The translations under genes and the position numbers were made by a program. A stretch of 64,000 nucleotides of DNA. Origin: Bacteroidales bacterium. Its GTDB lineage: Bacteria > Bacteroidota > Bacteroidia > Bacteroidales > P3. The stretch's first letter is position 1. The number at the start of each line of letters is the position of its first letter. Shown here one piece after another: positions 44,045 to 52,657 of the stretch. The notes beneath the pieces are model-generated. The model searched no databases. It had not been told where the DNA came from and saw nothing but the letters and a program-made list of their open reading frames with translations. The stretch lies in contig JAILAT010000055.1 in the NCBI GenBank assembly GCA_024681475.1, positions 1-64,000 of the forward strand, in the 5' to 3' direction.

Positions 44045-44052
44045 TAATTTTG
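44045..44052 (+). promoter_or_regulatory. Promoter -7 box (TAATTTTG) for nadE
   Basis: Exact TAnnTTTG with a TTTT at the -33 distance (44022-44025, 19-base spacing). It lies 93 bases before the start codon. Confidence 0.55.
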
Positions 44053-44145
44053 CGCTATGATTTTTGGGCGGCATAACGATATTGTATACTATCAATCAAT
44101 GCCGAACAATATACATTTATTTATAGAAACCAAAACAAAGAAGAG

Positions 44146-45702
44146 ATGAATATCCATATCGTACAACACAATGTCAAGACCAACAATCCGGAAGAGAACC
44201 TGAAATGGATATTGGAGGAGCTGGAGACCCCCGAGAGCCACGAAGCGCTGCTGACGGTGTTTCCCGCCTGCACGGTGTGCGGCTATCCCCAATGGGGCTC
44301 GGCAGCCTACACCGACCTGCAGAAGCGTTCGCAAGCCGTGCTGCAAGAGTGCGTGGCGCGCTCGGAGCATCGCGCTTTCCTGATAGGTATGCCCCTGCAG
44401 ATTCAGGACAAAGGGCTGTGCAACGCCATTGTGTTTGTGCAGAACAATGCTATCCGTGCCATTGTGACCAAGAAATATCTGGCCCCCAACGAGCAGAAAT
44501 ATTTTGTTCGCGGCGAAGGCGTCCAAACCATCAACTATCAAGGTCAAGAGATAGCCATCGGATTCTATGAAGACCTGAAAGAACTGACCAAATCGCACAC
44601 CGAGCAGCCCGACATGGTGATCTGCTGCGGCTGCAACATATTCAACTACAACAATCCCTACAGCATCCGCTACCGTATGCGGAAGATTGTGGAGCACCTT
44701 AACGCCGCGCTAGTATTCGTGAACCGTGTCGGCGCCGAAGGCTCGTATCTCTACGCCGGCGGCTCGATGGCCATGAATGCTGCGGGTTCTATCCTGTCGC
44801 AGTTCCCCTATTTCGAGGAGCATTCCGAGACCGTGGACCTGCAGTTGCTGACCACCATCGAAGACGAGAAACCCGACGCTGTAGAGCTGGTTTACAAGGG
44901 CTTAATCATGGGTTTGCGCGAATATTTCCGCAAGAACGGTTTCACCAAGGCCGTGCTGGGACTATCGGGCGGCATCGACTCGGCAGTGGTGTGCGCACTG
45001 GCAGCAGCAGCGCTGGGCGGCGAGAACGTTCACGGCATCCTGATGCCGTCGCAATACTCGAGCGACCACTCGGTGAACGACGCTGTGGCGCTGGCCAAGA
45101 ATCTGGGTGTGGGTTACGACATTGTGCCCATCGCCGACTGCTTCGAGGCGCTGAAGCGCACCATGAAGCCCGTCTTCGGCGACCGTCCCGAGGATGTCAC
45201 AGAAGAGAACATGCAGGCACGTATCCGCGGCACAATCCTGATGTCGTATGCCAACAAGATGGGTGCCATCGTGCTGAACACCACCAACAAAAGTGAGGCC
45301 GCCATGGGCTACGGCACACTGTACGGCGACAGCTGCGGCGCCCTGTCGACCATCGCCGACCTCTACAAAACGGAAGTCTACGAGCTGGCCGAATACATTA
45401 ACCGCAACGGTGAACTGATTCCACGCAACAGCATCGAGAAAGCCCCCTCGGCCGAGCTGCGGCCAGGGCAGAAAGACAGCGACTCGCTGCCCGACTACGA
45501 GGTGCTGGATGCCATACTGAACCTCCACATCGAGGAGCAACTCTGTGAAGAGGAGATCGTAGAGCAGGGCTACGACGCAGAGCTGGTGTCCACCGTGTTG
45601 CGCAAAGTGCGCATCAACGAATGGAAACGTCTGCAGTTCCCACCGCTGCTGAAAGTGTCGCCCATGGCCTTCGGCATCGACCGCCGCGTGCCGATAAGCT
45701 GA
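44146..45702 (+). CDS. nadE: NAD+ synthetase with degenerate glutaminase domain
   Basis: 518 residues, two domains. The C-terminal synthetase (about 255-518) is intact: PP-loop LGLSGGIDSAVVCALA (SGGIDS at 274-279), LMPSQYSSDHS, and the NTTNKSEAAMGYGTLYGD substrate segment. It adenylates nicotinic acid adenine dinucleotide and amidates it to NAD+. The N-terminal nitrilase-fold domain normally supplies ammonia from glutamine with a Glu-Lys-Cys triad. Here the FPEL site reads FPAC (Ala41) and the ICED site reads FYED (Tyr141); only the lysine (K109 or K110 in VTKKYL) remains. The enzyme is therefore predicted to use free ammonia or a partner amidase. Confidence 0.9.
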   Translation: MNIHIVQHNVKTNNPEENLKWILEELETPESHEALLTVFPACTVCGYPQWGSAAYTDLQKRSQAVLQECVARSEHRAFLIGMPLQIQDKGLCNAIVFVQNNAIRAIVTKKYLAPNEQKYFVRGEGVQTINYQGQEIAIGFYEDLKELTKSHTEQPDMVICCGCNIFNYNNPYSIRYRMRKIVEHLNAALVFVNRVGAEGSYLYAGGSMAMNAAGSILSQFPYFEEHSETVDLQLLTTIEDEKPDAVELVYKGLIMGLREYFRKNGFTKAVLGLSGGIDSAVVCALAAAALGGENVHGILMPSQYSSDHSVNDAVALAKNLGVGYDIVPIADCFEALKRTMKPVFGDRPEDVTEENMQARIRGTILMSYANKMGAIVLNTTNKSEAAMGYGTLYGDSCGALSTIADLYKTEVYELAEYINRNGELIPRNSIEKAPSAELRPGQKDSDSLPDYEVLDAILNLHIEEQLCEEEIVEQGYDAELVSTVLRKVRINEWKRLQFPPLLKVSPMAFGIDRRVPIS

Positions 45703-45775
45703 AACGGACAGGTGCAGGGGGAGTCGCGGCTCACCTGTCACCATCCACCCATCACCATTCACGAATCGCTGATGT

Positions 45776-47917
45776 ATGGCACCATTTGATCTGGCGGAAC
45801 AGTATATCAACTCCACGCGGATGTCGGTCTTCATGACCGGCAAAGCGGGCACAGGAAAGACCACTTTCCTGCGCCATATCGTGGAGACTACCCACAAACG
45901 CTGTGTGGTGCTGGCGCCGACAGGTGTGGCAGCCATCAACGCCGGCGGCGTGACGATACATTCGTTCTTCATGCTGCCCCTGTGTCCCTATCTGCCTGAC
46001 GTCAAAGAGCTTGTCACGGAATATCAGCTTCCCGACAAATCCAAGCATTTCCGCAAGGAGAAGATACGCCTCATCAGGATGCTGGATCTTATCATCATCG
46101 ACGAGATCAGCATGGTGCGCGCCGACCTGCTGGACGCCGTAGACGCCACATTGCGCCGCATACGTCGCACCAACAAACCTTTCGGAGGCATACAGTTGCT
46201 GATGATTGGCGACCTGCTGCAGCTTCCGCCTGTGGTGACCGACGAGGAACGGCCCTACATGGAGCGCGTCTACCCTTCGCCTTTTTTCTTCCACAGCAAA
46301 GCCCTAAAGTCGCTGCCCTACGTCACCATCGAGCTGAAGACCATCTTCCGTCAGCATGACGAGACCTTTATACGGCTGCTCAACAACATACGCGAAAACC
46401 GCTACGACGACAGCACCTTGCAGGCCCTCAACGCACACTACAACCCCGCTTTCGACCCCTCGGACAACGAAGGATACATCCGTCTCACCACGCACAACTA
46501 CCAAGCCGACAGCATCAACGACAAGAAGCTGAAGGCGTTGAAAAGCAGAGGTGTCGACCTCCAGGCTCACATCACTGGCAACTTTCCGGCTACCTCCTAT
46601 CCCACCGCCGAAAAGCTTACGCTGAAGAAAGGCGCCCAGGTGATGTTCATCAAGAACGCCAGCGACGGAGCGTGGTACAACGGCAAGATTGCCACCGTGG
46701 AAGGCTACGACAAGGAGCAAGGTGTGGCTGTGGTGGACAGAGAAGGTAACCACCTGGTGGTGCGTCGCGAGCGGTGGGAGAACATCAAATATGAGGCTTC
46801 CGACAACGAGAACGTTGTCAAAGAGGTGGTTGAGGGTACCTTCGACCAGTATCCGCTGCGGCTGGCATGGGCCATCACCATCCACAAAAGCCAAGGACTC
46901 ACCTTCGACAAAGTCATCATCGATGCTGCCAACGCATTCACTTTCGGACAGGTATACGTGGCGCTGAGCCGCTGCCGCAGCCTGGACGGGCTGGTGCTGT
47001 CGTCGCCCATCACGCGCAGCGGTGCCATCGACAACAGCGACTTGCTGGAATTCAACGATTCGCTGCCTCCACAGGAGCAGATAGAGGACCAGCTGAACCA
47101 ATGCCAACGCACTTACTATTTCGAGACCTTGTTTGAACTATTCAATGTCAGCACACTGCAACGCGCTGCCGAAGAGGTGAACAGCGACTACCAGTCGCAC
47201 CTGCGCAGGCTCTACCCCAAAGGTGCTGCAAAAATGTCGGCACTTTGCACCGGCCCCATCGCCGACCTTGCCGACGTGGCAGAGCGTTTTCACCGTCAGC
47301 TGCAACATATCGTCGAACAGTGTGGCGGCAATCCCGACGACGCCAAATTGCAAGAGCGCATCGCCAAGGGGCAAGCCTATTTCAGCCAACAATTGGAAGA
47401 GATATTCCTCACCGCAGCACCATTGATGGAAGTGGAAGTGGAAAACAAGGCCGTGGCCACCGACCTGGCCCAACATACCGAGGCGTTGCGCGATGCCATC
47501 GGACTGATGCAACGTTGTCTGGCACGCGTCGGGAAAGAAGGCTTCTCCACAGAAGTATACAACCAAGCCAAAGCCGACTTCCTCTTCGAGAAAGAGCGCG
47601 ACACCAAGACACCTACAGCCTCCAAAAAGAAGAAGAGCACAGCCAGCAAGAAACCCAAAGTCTCAACAACCGACGACGTGATGCACCCCGAGCTGGTGGC
47701 ACGGCTCAGCCGCTGGCGCCACCTGGAGGCCGACAAAATCGGCAAACCCGCCTATGTCGTGCTGTCACAGAAGACCCTATACAACATCGCCAACCTGCTG
47801 CCTCGTAACATGAATGAGCTGCAGGAGGTGTATGGCATCGGACCTGCGAAATGCGAACAATACGGCGACAAAATACTCGCCATCGTAGGCAAATATCTAC
47901 GGGAACTCAAGAAATAA
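45776..47917 (+). CDS. PIF1-like helicase with C-terminal HRDC domain
   Basis: 713 residues. Walker A GKAGTGKT is at 22-29, followed by VLAPTGVAAINAGGVTIHSFF (motif Ia, typical of PIF1/RecD-like SF1B helicases), Walker B LIIIDEISMVRADLLD, LMIGDLLQLPPVV, and the late motifs WAITIHKSQGLTFDKVIID and VYVALSRCRSLDGL. After a linker that is Lys/Ser-rich near 620-635, residues 638-713 form an HRDC domain (LSRWRHLEADKIGKPAYVVL). The protein unwinds DNA 5'-to-3' in repair or replication restart; the HRDC part adds DNA binding. Starts directly after a spacer of CACC-type repeats. Confidence 0.9.
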   Translation: MAPFDLAEQYINSTRMSVFMTGKAGTGKTTFLRHIVETTHKRCVVLAPTGVAAINAGGVTIHSFFMLPLCPYLPDVKELVTEYQLPDKSKHFRKEKIRLIRMLDLIIIDEISMVRADLLDAVDATLRRIRRTNKPFGGIQLLMIGDLLQLPPVVTDEERPYMERVYPSPFFFHSKALKSLPYVTIELKTIFRQHDETFIRLLNNIRENRYDDSTLQALNAHYNPAFDPSDNEGYIRLTTHNYQADSINDKKLKALKSRGVDLQAHITGNFPATSYPTAEKLTLKKGAQVMFIKNASDGAWYNGKIATVEGYDKEQGVAVVDREGNHLVVRRERWENIKYEASDNENVVKEVVEGTFDQYPLRLAWAITIHKSQGLTFDKVIIDAANAFTFGQVYVALSRCRSLDGLVLSSPITRSGAIDNSDLLEFNDSLPPQEQIEDQLNQCQRTYYFETLFELFNVSTLQRAAEEVNSDYQSHLRRLYPKGAAKMSALCTGPIADLADVAERFHRQLQHIVEQCGGNPDDAKLQERIAKGQAYFSQQLEEIFLTAAPLMEVEVENKAVATDLAQHTEALRDAIGLMQRCLARVGKEGFSTEVYNQAKADFLFEKERDTKTPTASKKKKSTASKKPKVSTTDDVMHPELVARLSRWRHLEADKIGKPAYVVLSQKTLYNIANLLPRNMNELQEVYGIGPAKCEQYGDKILAIVGKYLRELKK

Positions 47918-47950
47918 TCACGTAATATACTACAGAAAAGAAACCCTACC

Positions 47951-48196
47951 CTATTCTTCTGCCAATTGTTCCGTGTCGGGCACTTGTAGCGGGGAAAAGG
48001 GATGCTTGTCGCTCTCTGCGCAGCTTTCGTACAACTGCTGGCAAGCACATTGTGAGGATTGGGGATTGTAGGGGTCGCGGTTGGTGCAGGGGCGCTTGAA
48101 GGTGCCGCGACGGAGCAGCATCTTGATGGCCAAGGCTGCGAAGAGCAGCAGCGTGACAGCAAAGGCCAGAACGACAACAATCAACAACTCATTCAT
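47951..48196 (-). CDS. Small Cys-rich membrane protein, NqrM-like (DUF539)
   Basis: 81 residues from MNELLIVVVLAFAVTLLLFA; the frame runs further upstream only inside nnrD. One helix (about 4-27) is followed by a basic turn and a Cys cluster: RPCTNRDPYNPQSSQCACQQ and LYESC. The plan (one helix, then Cys...Cys-x-Cys...Cys) resembles NqrM, the factor that delivers iron to the Na+-pumping NADH:quinone reductase, and its Bacteroidetes relatives. No nqr genes are in the window, so the assignment rests on pattern only. Its ATG overlaps the nnrD stop by 4 bases (translational coupling). Confidence 0.65.
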   Translation of the reverse strand: MNELLIVVVLAFAVTLLLFAALAIKMLLRRGTFKRPCTNRDPYNPQSSQCACQQLYESCAESDKHPFSPLQVPDTEQLAEE

Positions 48197-49038
48197 TGGG
48201 CATTGCGTTTGATGGCCTCGGGCAGCGAGGCGATGATGTCGGAAGCAATCAGCGAAGGCTGGCCAACAGCGTCGGTGGCGATGTCGCCAGCGAGACCATG
48301 AAGATGCACAGCGAGGTCCGCCACTTGCTGTAAAGAGCAAGGATTAGTGCCGTAGTGGGCGGCGTAGGCCCCGTTCTGTGCCACAAGTCCAAGCATGATG
48401 CCTGTGAGCACGTCGCCGCTGCCGCCGGTAGCCATACCCGCGTTGCCGGTATGATTTTCAACAGGAGCACTGCCGGGGGCAAAAATCGTGGTGTTGTGCG
48501 CCTTACGGACTATCGTCAACTCATGCAGGTTGGCCATAGCCTGTGCATCGGCATCACCGAAAAGGCGTGTATATTCCATAGCATGCGGGGTGATGATGGC
48601 GCCTGCGGCCTGATGTAACCTGTCGGGATGGGCAGCGAGGATATTCAACGCGTCGGCATCGAGAACGAGGGGCCTGCAGCACTCTGCAGCACGTCGTTCC
48701 AGCAGGGCCAGCAAGGCGTGCTGCGTAGCCTCGTCGGTGCCGATACCAGGTCCTACCGCCACAGCGTCGTAGCAGTCCAACTCTTCTGGCAGACTGGTGA
48801 TGCGGCGTTCGTCGCTATCCACCGAGACCATTGCCTCGGGCACAGCGGCCTGCATGATGGAGACACCACAACGGGGCACATGCACCGTCAGCAATCCCAC
48901 GCCTGCGCGCAGACAACTCTTGGCCGCAAGCACAGCAGCGCCCATCATGCCATAGCTGCCAGCGATGAGCAAGGCGTGACCATAGCAGTTCTTGTAGCTG
49001 TCGGGGTTGCGGGAATAGAGGAAATCCGGGGTCATCAT
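48193..49038 (-). CDS. nnrD: ADP-dependent NAD(P)H-hydrate dehydratase
   Basis: 281 residues. It repairs hydrated NADH and NADPH by ATP/ADP-driven dehydration. Ribokinase-like fold signatures are GHALLIAGSYGMMGAAVLAA (about 20-39), VGPGIGTDEAT, VLDADALNILA, ITPHAMEYTRLFG and the phosphate/nucleotide motif NAGMATGGSGDVLTGIMLGL (about 203-222). The N-terminal epimerase half that is fused in many bacteria is absent: the protein begins directly with the dehydratase domain. It is followed by the NqrM-like gene with a 4-base overlap. nadE, 2.5 kb away, makes the same cofactor. Confidence 0.93.
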   Translation of the reverse strand: MMTPDFLYSRNPDSYKNCYGHALLIAGSYGMMGAAVLAAKSCLRAGVGLLTVHVPRCGVSIMQAAVPEAMVSVDSDERRITSLPEELDCYDAVAVGPGIGTDEATQHALLALLERRAAECCRPLVLDADALNILAAHPDRLHQAAGAIITPHAMEYTRLFGDADAQAMANLHELTIVRKAHNTTIFAPGSAPVENHTGNAGMATGGSGDVLTGIMLGLVAQNGAYAAHYGTNPCSLQQVADLAVHLHGLAGDIATDAVGQPSLIASDIIASLPEAIKRNAQ

Positions 49039-49081
49039 GGAACTATATGGAAAAACAGTATTGCTTTTGTTTTTAAAATAA

Positions 49082-49105
49082 GGCGGCGCGCTGTCGCGCG
49101 CCGCC
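49082..49105 (-). terminator. Terminator of the M16 peptidase gene
   Basis: GGCGGCGCGC and GCGCGCCGCC form a 10-bp stem with a TGTC loop. Read on the minus strand it is followed by TTATTTT. It lies 24 bases past the peptidase stop. Confidence 0.8.
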
Positions 49106-49128
49106 CTATAACATAGATTCTATCTGTG

Positions 49129-51978
49129 TCACTTCTTCAACGTCTCAGGTTTGAGAGCGCAGGAAGTGTAGTGGTTAAGGTCAAAGTATTTCTTGGCCAT
49201 CTCCTTGATATCCTTGGAGCTGATGGAGTTCACATAGTCGGCATAGTTCTTCACCACGTCGCCACGGTTCTCGCCATACAGATAGGAGCCGTAGATCTGG
49301 TTCATCCAGAAACCGTTGTTCTGCATAGCGGTCTCGCGGTTCTTGATCATCTGCTCTTTCACCTTGGTGAGAGTCTCCTTGTCGACACCTTTCTTCTGAT
49401 ACTGTTTCAGGATGTCGACGGCGGCTTTCTCCACCTTGTCGGTGAGTGTCGGGTCGCAGGAAATCTGGAAGATCCAGGTGAACTTGCTCGTGGGGAGGAT
49501 GGAGTATTGAGTCATAGCTGCTGGGCTATAGGAGGAACCCATCTTCTCGCGAATCACCTCGGTGGTGGTAATCTGCAGTGCCTCGCCAAGGGCGTCGCAC
49601 ACGACACGGCTCTTCATATCGGTGGGGAAGTTATCGGTCTCACCAAGCATGAAGACGTAGCCCTGCTCGTCGCTACCCTTGTAAGCAGTCACACGGTTCA
49701 CACCGGCAGCGAGCTTGACGCTACGGTCTTTCCACATCTCGTTTTTCTGCTTGCCGTTGCAAGGCAGGTTGTTGAGATATTTGGCGATCGTGTTCACGTC
49801 ACTGTCGTCGATCTTGCCCACAAAGAAGAAGGTCTGGTTCGAAGCGTCGCAGAAGCGCTCCAGGAACACATCATACACGCGGTCCAGCTTCACGGAGTTC
49901 AGCTGCTCCTCGGTGGGAACGAAGATAACGCGAGGATTGTTGTTGTAAGCCGTGGAGTAGAATTTGGAGATGGCATAGTACAGAGGGTTCTCGAGGATCA
50001 TCTTGTACTGAGTGCGCATGGCCTCGATGTTCTTGTCGAAGTTGTCCTGATCCTTGCGCGGAGCCATATAATAGAGGTTCAACAGCTGGAGAGTGGTCTC
50101 CAGATCTTTGGGTGAGCAGCTTGCCGAGAAGCCCTGGCTCTCACCAGAGATGGTAGGCTCGATGGAGAGGGTTTTGCCTTTCAGCTTCTTGCCGAGGTCG
50201 CTGGAGCTGAACTGGCCGATACCGGCGTCGTCGATAAGACCAGCTGCCAGGCTGACAGCATAGGCCTCGTTGTCGCCGTACAGCGAAGCGCCGCCCAGCG
50301 AATAGGAACGCATTATGATCTCGTCGTCCTTATAGTCAGTCTTCTTCACGATGAACTTGATGCCGTTGGGGCAGGTGTACTCGGTGTAGCCCAGCACATC
50401 GTCCTTCTTGGAAACGCGAGGAGTGACATCGGCCAGATCCTTGGTCCAGAGAGGCTCATCCTTGTAGTTGTCCACCCAAGGCTCAGTCTTCACATTCTTC
50501 ATGTCGACCAACATCTTCTTCACGTCGGCCTCGGTGGGGATGACGCTGTTGTCGTTGGCGGTGAGGTAGTAAATCATGTTCTCGTCGGTAATCCAGTCGG
50601 CAACTATCTTGTTGCACTCCTCGAGGGTGATGCCCTCCATGAATTCCTTGGCGTACTCATACTCCTGACGGATGCCGGGGATAACTTCGCCCTGGAGGAA
50701 GTGGCGGGTGTACTCGTCGGCGAAGCGCACGTTGGGGGTCTTGTTCACCTCCTTGGCGCTCTTGCGATAGCCGTCGAGGACAGCCTCTTTCTGGCGGTCG
50801 AGCTCGCCCTGCAGGAAGCCGTACTGGTCGATGCGCTTCATCTCGGTCAGCATGAAGCGGCCTGCCTCGTCCACGCGGCCATCCTTAGGCATAGCCACAA
50901 GTTCGAAAGCATCGGTGCTACGTCCCAAAAATCCACCGTAGTCGCTGGCGGCATAGATGGCGGGGCAGGTGGACTTCTCGCACAGTTCCTCGAAACGGGC
51001 GTTGATCATGCCGCTGATGAGCTGACGCACGATGCTGTTGCGATAGTCGCCAATGGTGCCCTGAGGAGCTTTCTTGTGTTTCCACATCATCATCAGCGAG
51101 GTGCTGGTGCACTCCTTGTCGGTAGCGATGGCGATGAGAGGCTCCACATTGTCGGGGATGTTGTAGTAGGTACGCTCCTTGGGGTTCACCGGTTTGCTGT
51201 AGCTGCTGAAGGTCTCGATCACGCGGCGCTCCATGTCCTTGGCATCGAAGTCGCCAACGATGATGACAGCCTGCAAATCAGTGCGGTACCAGTCTCTGTA
51301 GAAACGGATGATCTCATCATGCTTGAAGTTCATGATGACCTCTTCCTTGCCGATGGGCAGACGCTCGGCGTAGCGCGAATCCTTCATAAGGATGGGCCAC
51401 GTTTTCTTCTGCAGGCGATCCTGAGCGCCACGGCCCAGACGCCACTCTTCGTGAATCACACCGCGCTCAGCCTCAATCTCTTTCGGATCGAAGAGCAGTT
51501 TCGAAGCCCAGCCGTCGAGGATCTTGATACCCATCTCGATGTATTTCTGGTCGTTGGGCATATCCAGGTAGTAGACGGTCTCGTCGAACGAGGTATAGGC
51601 ATTGATGTCGGAACCGAAGGTGATACCCACTTTCTGCAGCTCGCTGATGAGCTCGTTCTTGGGGTAGTGCTGCGTGCCGTTGAAGGCCATGTGCTCGCAG
51701 AAGTGAGCCAGACCCAACTGGGTCTCGTCTTCGAGGATGGAACCGGCGTTGGTCACCAGACGGAACTGGATGCGGTTCTCGGGTTTCTTGTTGGCGCGGA
51801 TATAGTAGGTCATACCATTGTCCAGCTTGCCAATCTTCACTTTACGGTCCACGGGAACCTGGGCCGAAAGATCAGACTCTTTGGCTGCCTTTTTGCTACC
51901 GCCCATATCAAATTGGGCCATAGCCGCGCCGCTGAAGGCGACGAACAGCGCCAGGAGAATTACAATTTTTTTGTTCAT
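49129..51978 (-). CDS. M16-family zinc metallopeptidase, two tandem copies of the domain
   Basis: 949 residues from MNKKIVILLALFVAFSGAAMAQ; 27 further in-frame codons upstream cover the promoter region and are not used. The first M16 module carries the inverted zinc motif HFCEH (H92, E95, H96) with the downstream Glu expected near 170 (EIEAERGVIHEEWRLG). The second half (from about 500) is the inactive partner module. This is the PqqL-like periplasmic peptidase plan, acting on peptides in a clamshell chamber. It has its own promoter and terminator. Confidence 0.92.
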   Translation of the reverse strand: MNKKIVILLALFVAFSGAAMAQFDMGGSKKAAKESDLSAQVPVDRKVKIGKLDNGMTYYIRANKKPENRIQFRLVTNAGSILEDETQLGLAHFCEHMAFNGTQHYPKNELISELQKVGITFGSDINAYTSFDETVYYLDMPNDQKYIEMGIKILDGWASKLLFDPKEIEAERGVIHEEWRLGRGAQDRLQKKTWPILMKDSRYAERLPIGKEEVIMNFKHDEIIRFYRDWYRTDLQAVIIVGDFDAKDMERRVIETFSSYSKPVNPKERTYYNIPDNVEPLIAIATDKECTSTSLMMMWKHKKAPQGTIGDYRNSIVRQLISGMINARFEELCEKSTCPAIYAASDYGGFLGRSTDAFELVAMPKDGRVDEAGRFMLTEMKRIDQYGFLQGELDRQKEAVLDGYRKSAKEVNKTPNVRFADEYTRHFLQGEVIPGIRQEYEYAKEFMEGITLEECNKIVADWITDENMIYYLTANDNSVIPTEADVKKMLVDMKNVKTEPWVDNYKDEPLWTKDLADVTPRVSKKDDVLGYTEYTCPNGIKFIVKKTDYKDDEIIMRSYSLGGASLYGDNEAYAVSLAAGLIDDAGIGQFSSSDLGKKLKGKTLSIEPTISGESQGFSASCSPKDLETTLQLLNLYYMAPRKDQDNFDKNIEAMRTQYKMILENPLYYAISKFYSTAYNNNPRVIFVPTEEQLNSVKLDRVYDVFLERFCDASNQTFFFVGKIDDSDVNTIAKYLNNLPCNGKQKNEMWKDRSVKLAAGVNRVTAYKGSDEQGYVFMLGETDNFPTDMKSRVVCDALGEALQITTTEVIREKMGSSYSPAAMTQYSILPTSKFTWIFQISCDPTLTDKVEKAAVDILKQYQKKGVDKETLTKVKEQMIKNRETAMQNNGFWMNQIYGSYLYGENRGDVVKNYADYVNSISSKDIKEMAKKYFDLNHYTSCALKPETLKK

Positions 51979-52029
51979 TGTGTTGTGTTTTAAAATTTTA
52001 AATATCATTTGTTTTTTTTGTTGGAATTG

Positions 52030-52037
52030 CAAAGATA
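52030..52037 (-). promoter_or_regulatory. Promoter -7 box (TATCTTTG) for the M16 gene
   Basis: Exact TAnnTTTG on the minus strand, 52 bases before the ATG at 51978. The box lies inside the upstream part of the same open frame, which supports the downstream start. Confidence 0.6.
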
Positions 52038-52132
52038 GTAAATAACATTTGAATACCAAAATAAAAAATATCGTTATGGAGCGTTTGTCCTGAATGGCCT
52101 TGCCGCGGCATTTTTGGCCAGCACCCTCTCCA

Positions 52133-52166
52133 AGCCCTTCCCCGCCAGCACGCTGATGGAAGGGCT
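52133..52166. repeat. Dyad downstream of the GntR gene
   Basis: AGCCCTTCC and GGAAGGGCT form a 9-bp stem with a 16-base loop, 70 bases past the regulator stop. No T-run follows, so it may be a weak or factor-assisted end of the ABC operon. The surrounding 52080-52235 has no gene. Confidence 0.4.
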
Positions 52167-52235
52167 GTGGAACAGGATTGCCTTGTGCCTTACGGCATTA
52201 ACATTGTACCATTCATTCAATTACATTTCGTTCGT

Positions 52236-52598
52236 TCAGACGCCAACCACCTTGGGCTCGTATTGCCTGAGGTCGTCCAACGTCAATCCCAGCAGACGCA
52301 GCCGTTGGAAGAAGTCGGGCAGCTCTTCTTCCAGAAATGCCTGCCGCTGAAGTGTTTGCACACACTTCGCGCCATCGGCGGCCACAAAGTAGCCCACGCC
52401 GCGCTTGTTGTAGATGATGCCCGACGACTGGAGGTAGTCGAACGTTCGCAAGATGGTGTTGGGGTTCACTCCCAGCTGCACCGCCACGTCGCGCACACTC
52501 GGTATGCGCTCCTCAGCGGCCCACTCGCCCTGCACAATGCGCTCGCAGAGCATCTCTGCAATCTGCTGGTATATAGGTTTTTGTTTCTTAAAGTCCAT
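52236..52598 (-). CDS. GntR/YtrA-family transcriptional regulator
   Basis: 120 residues from MDFKKQKPIYQQIAEMLCER; 17 upstream in-frame codons are outside the family start. The winged-helix domain covers residues 8-75 (IPSVRDVAVQLGVNPNTILR as recognition region, IIYNKRGVGYFVA as wing). Only a short helical C-terminal tail follows, which defines the YtrA subgroup that controls ABC transporter operons. It is the last gene of the ABC unit, and a YtrA-type palindrome lies on the operon promoter at 54454-54477. Autorepression of the whole operon until an effector or stress is sensed is inferred. Confidence 0.88.
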   Translation of the reverse strand: MDFKKQKPIYQQIAEMLCERIVQGEWAAEERIPSVRDVAVQLGVNPNTILRTFDYLQSSGIIYNKRGVGYFVAADGAKCVQTLQRQAFLEEELPDFFQRLRLLGLTLDDLRQYEPKVVGV

Positions 52599-52657
52599 AA
52601 TCATGCGATTTTGTTTGTGAACAGTGACTTGAAAAATGAGTGCCGTCAATCATTCGC

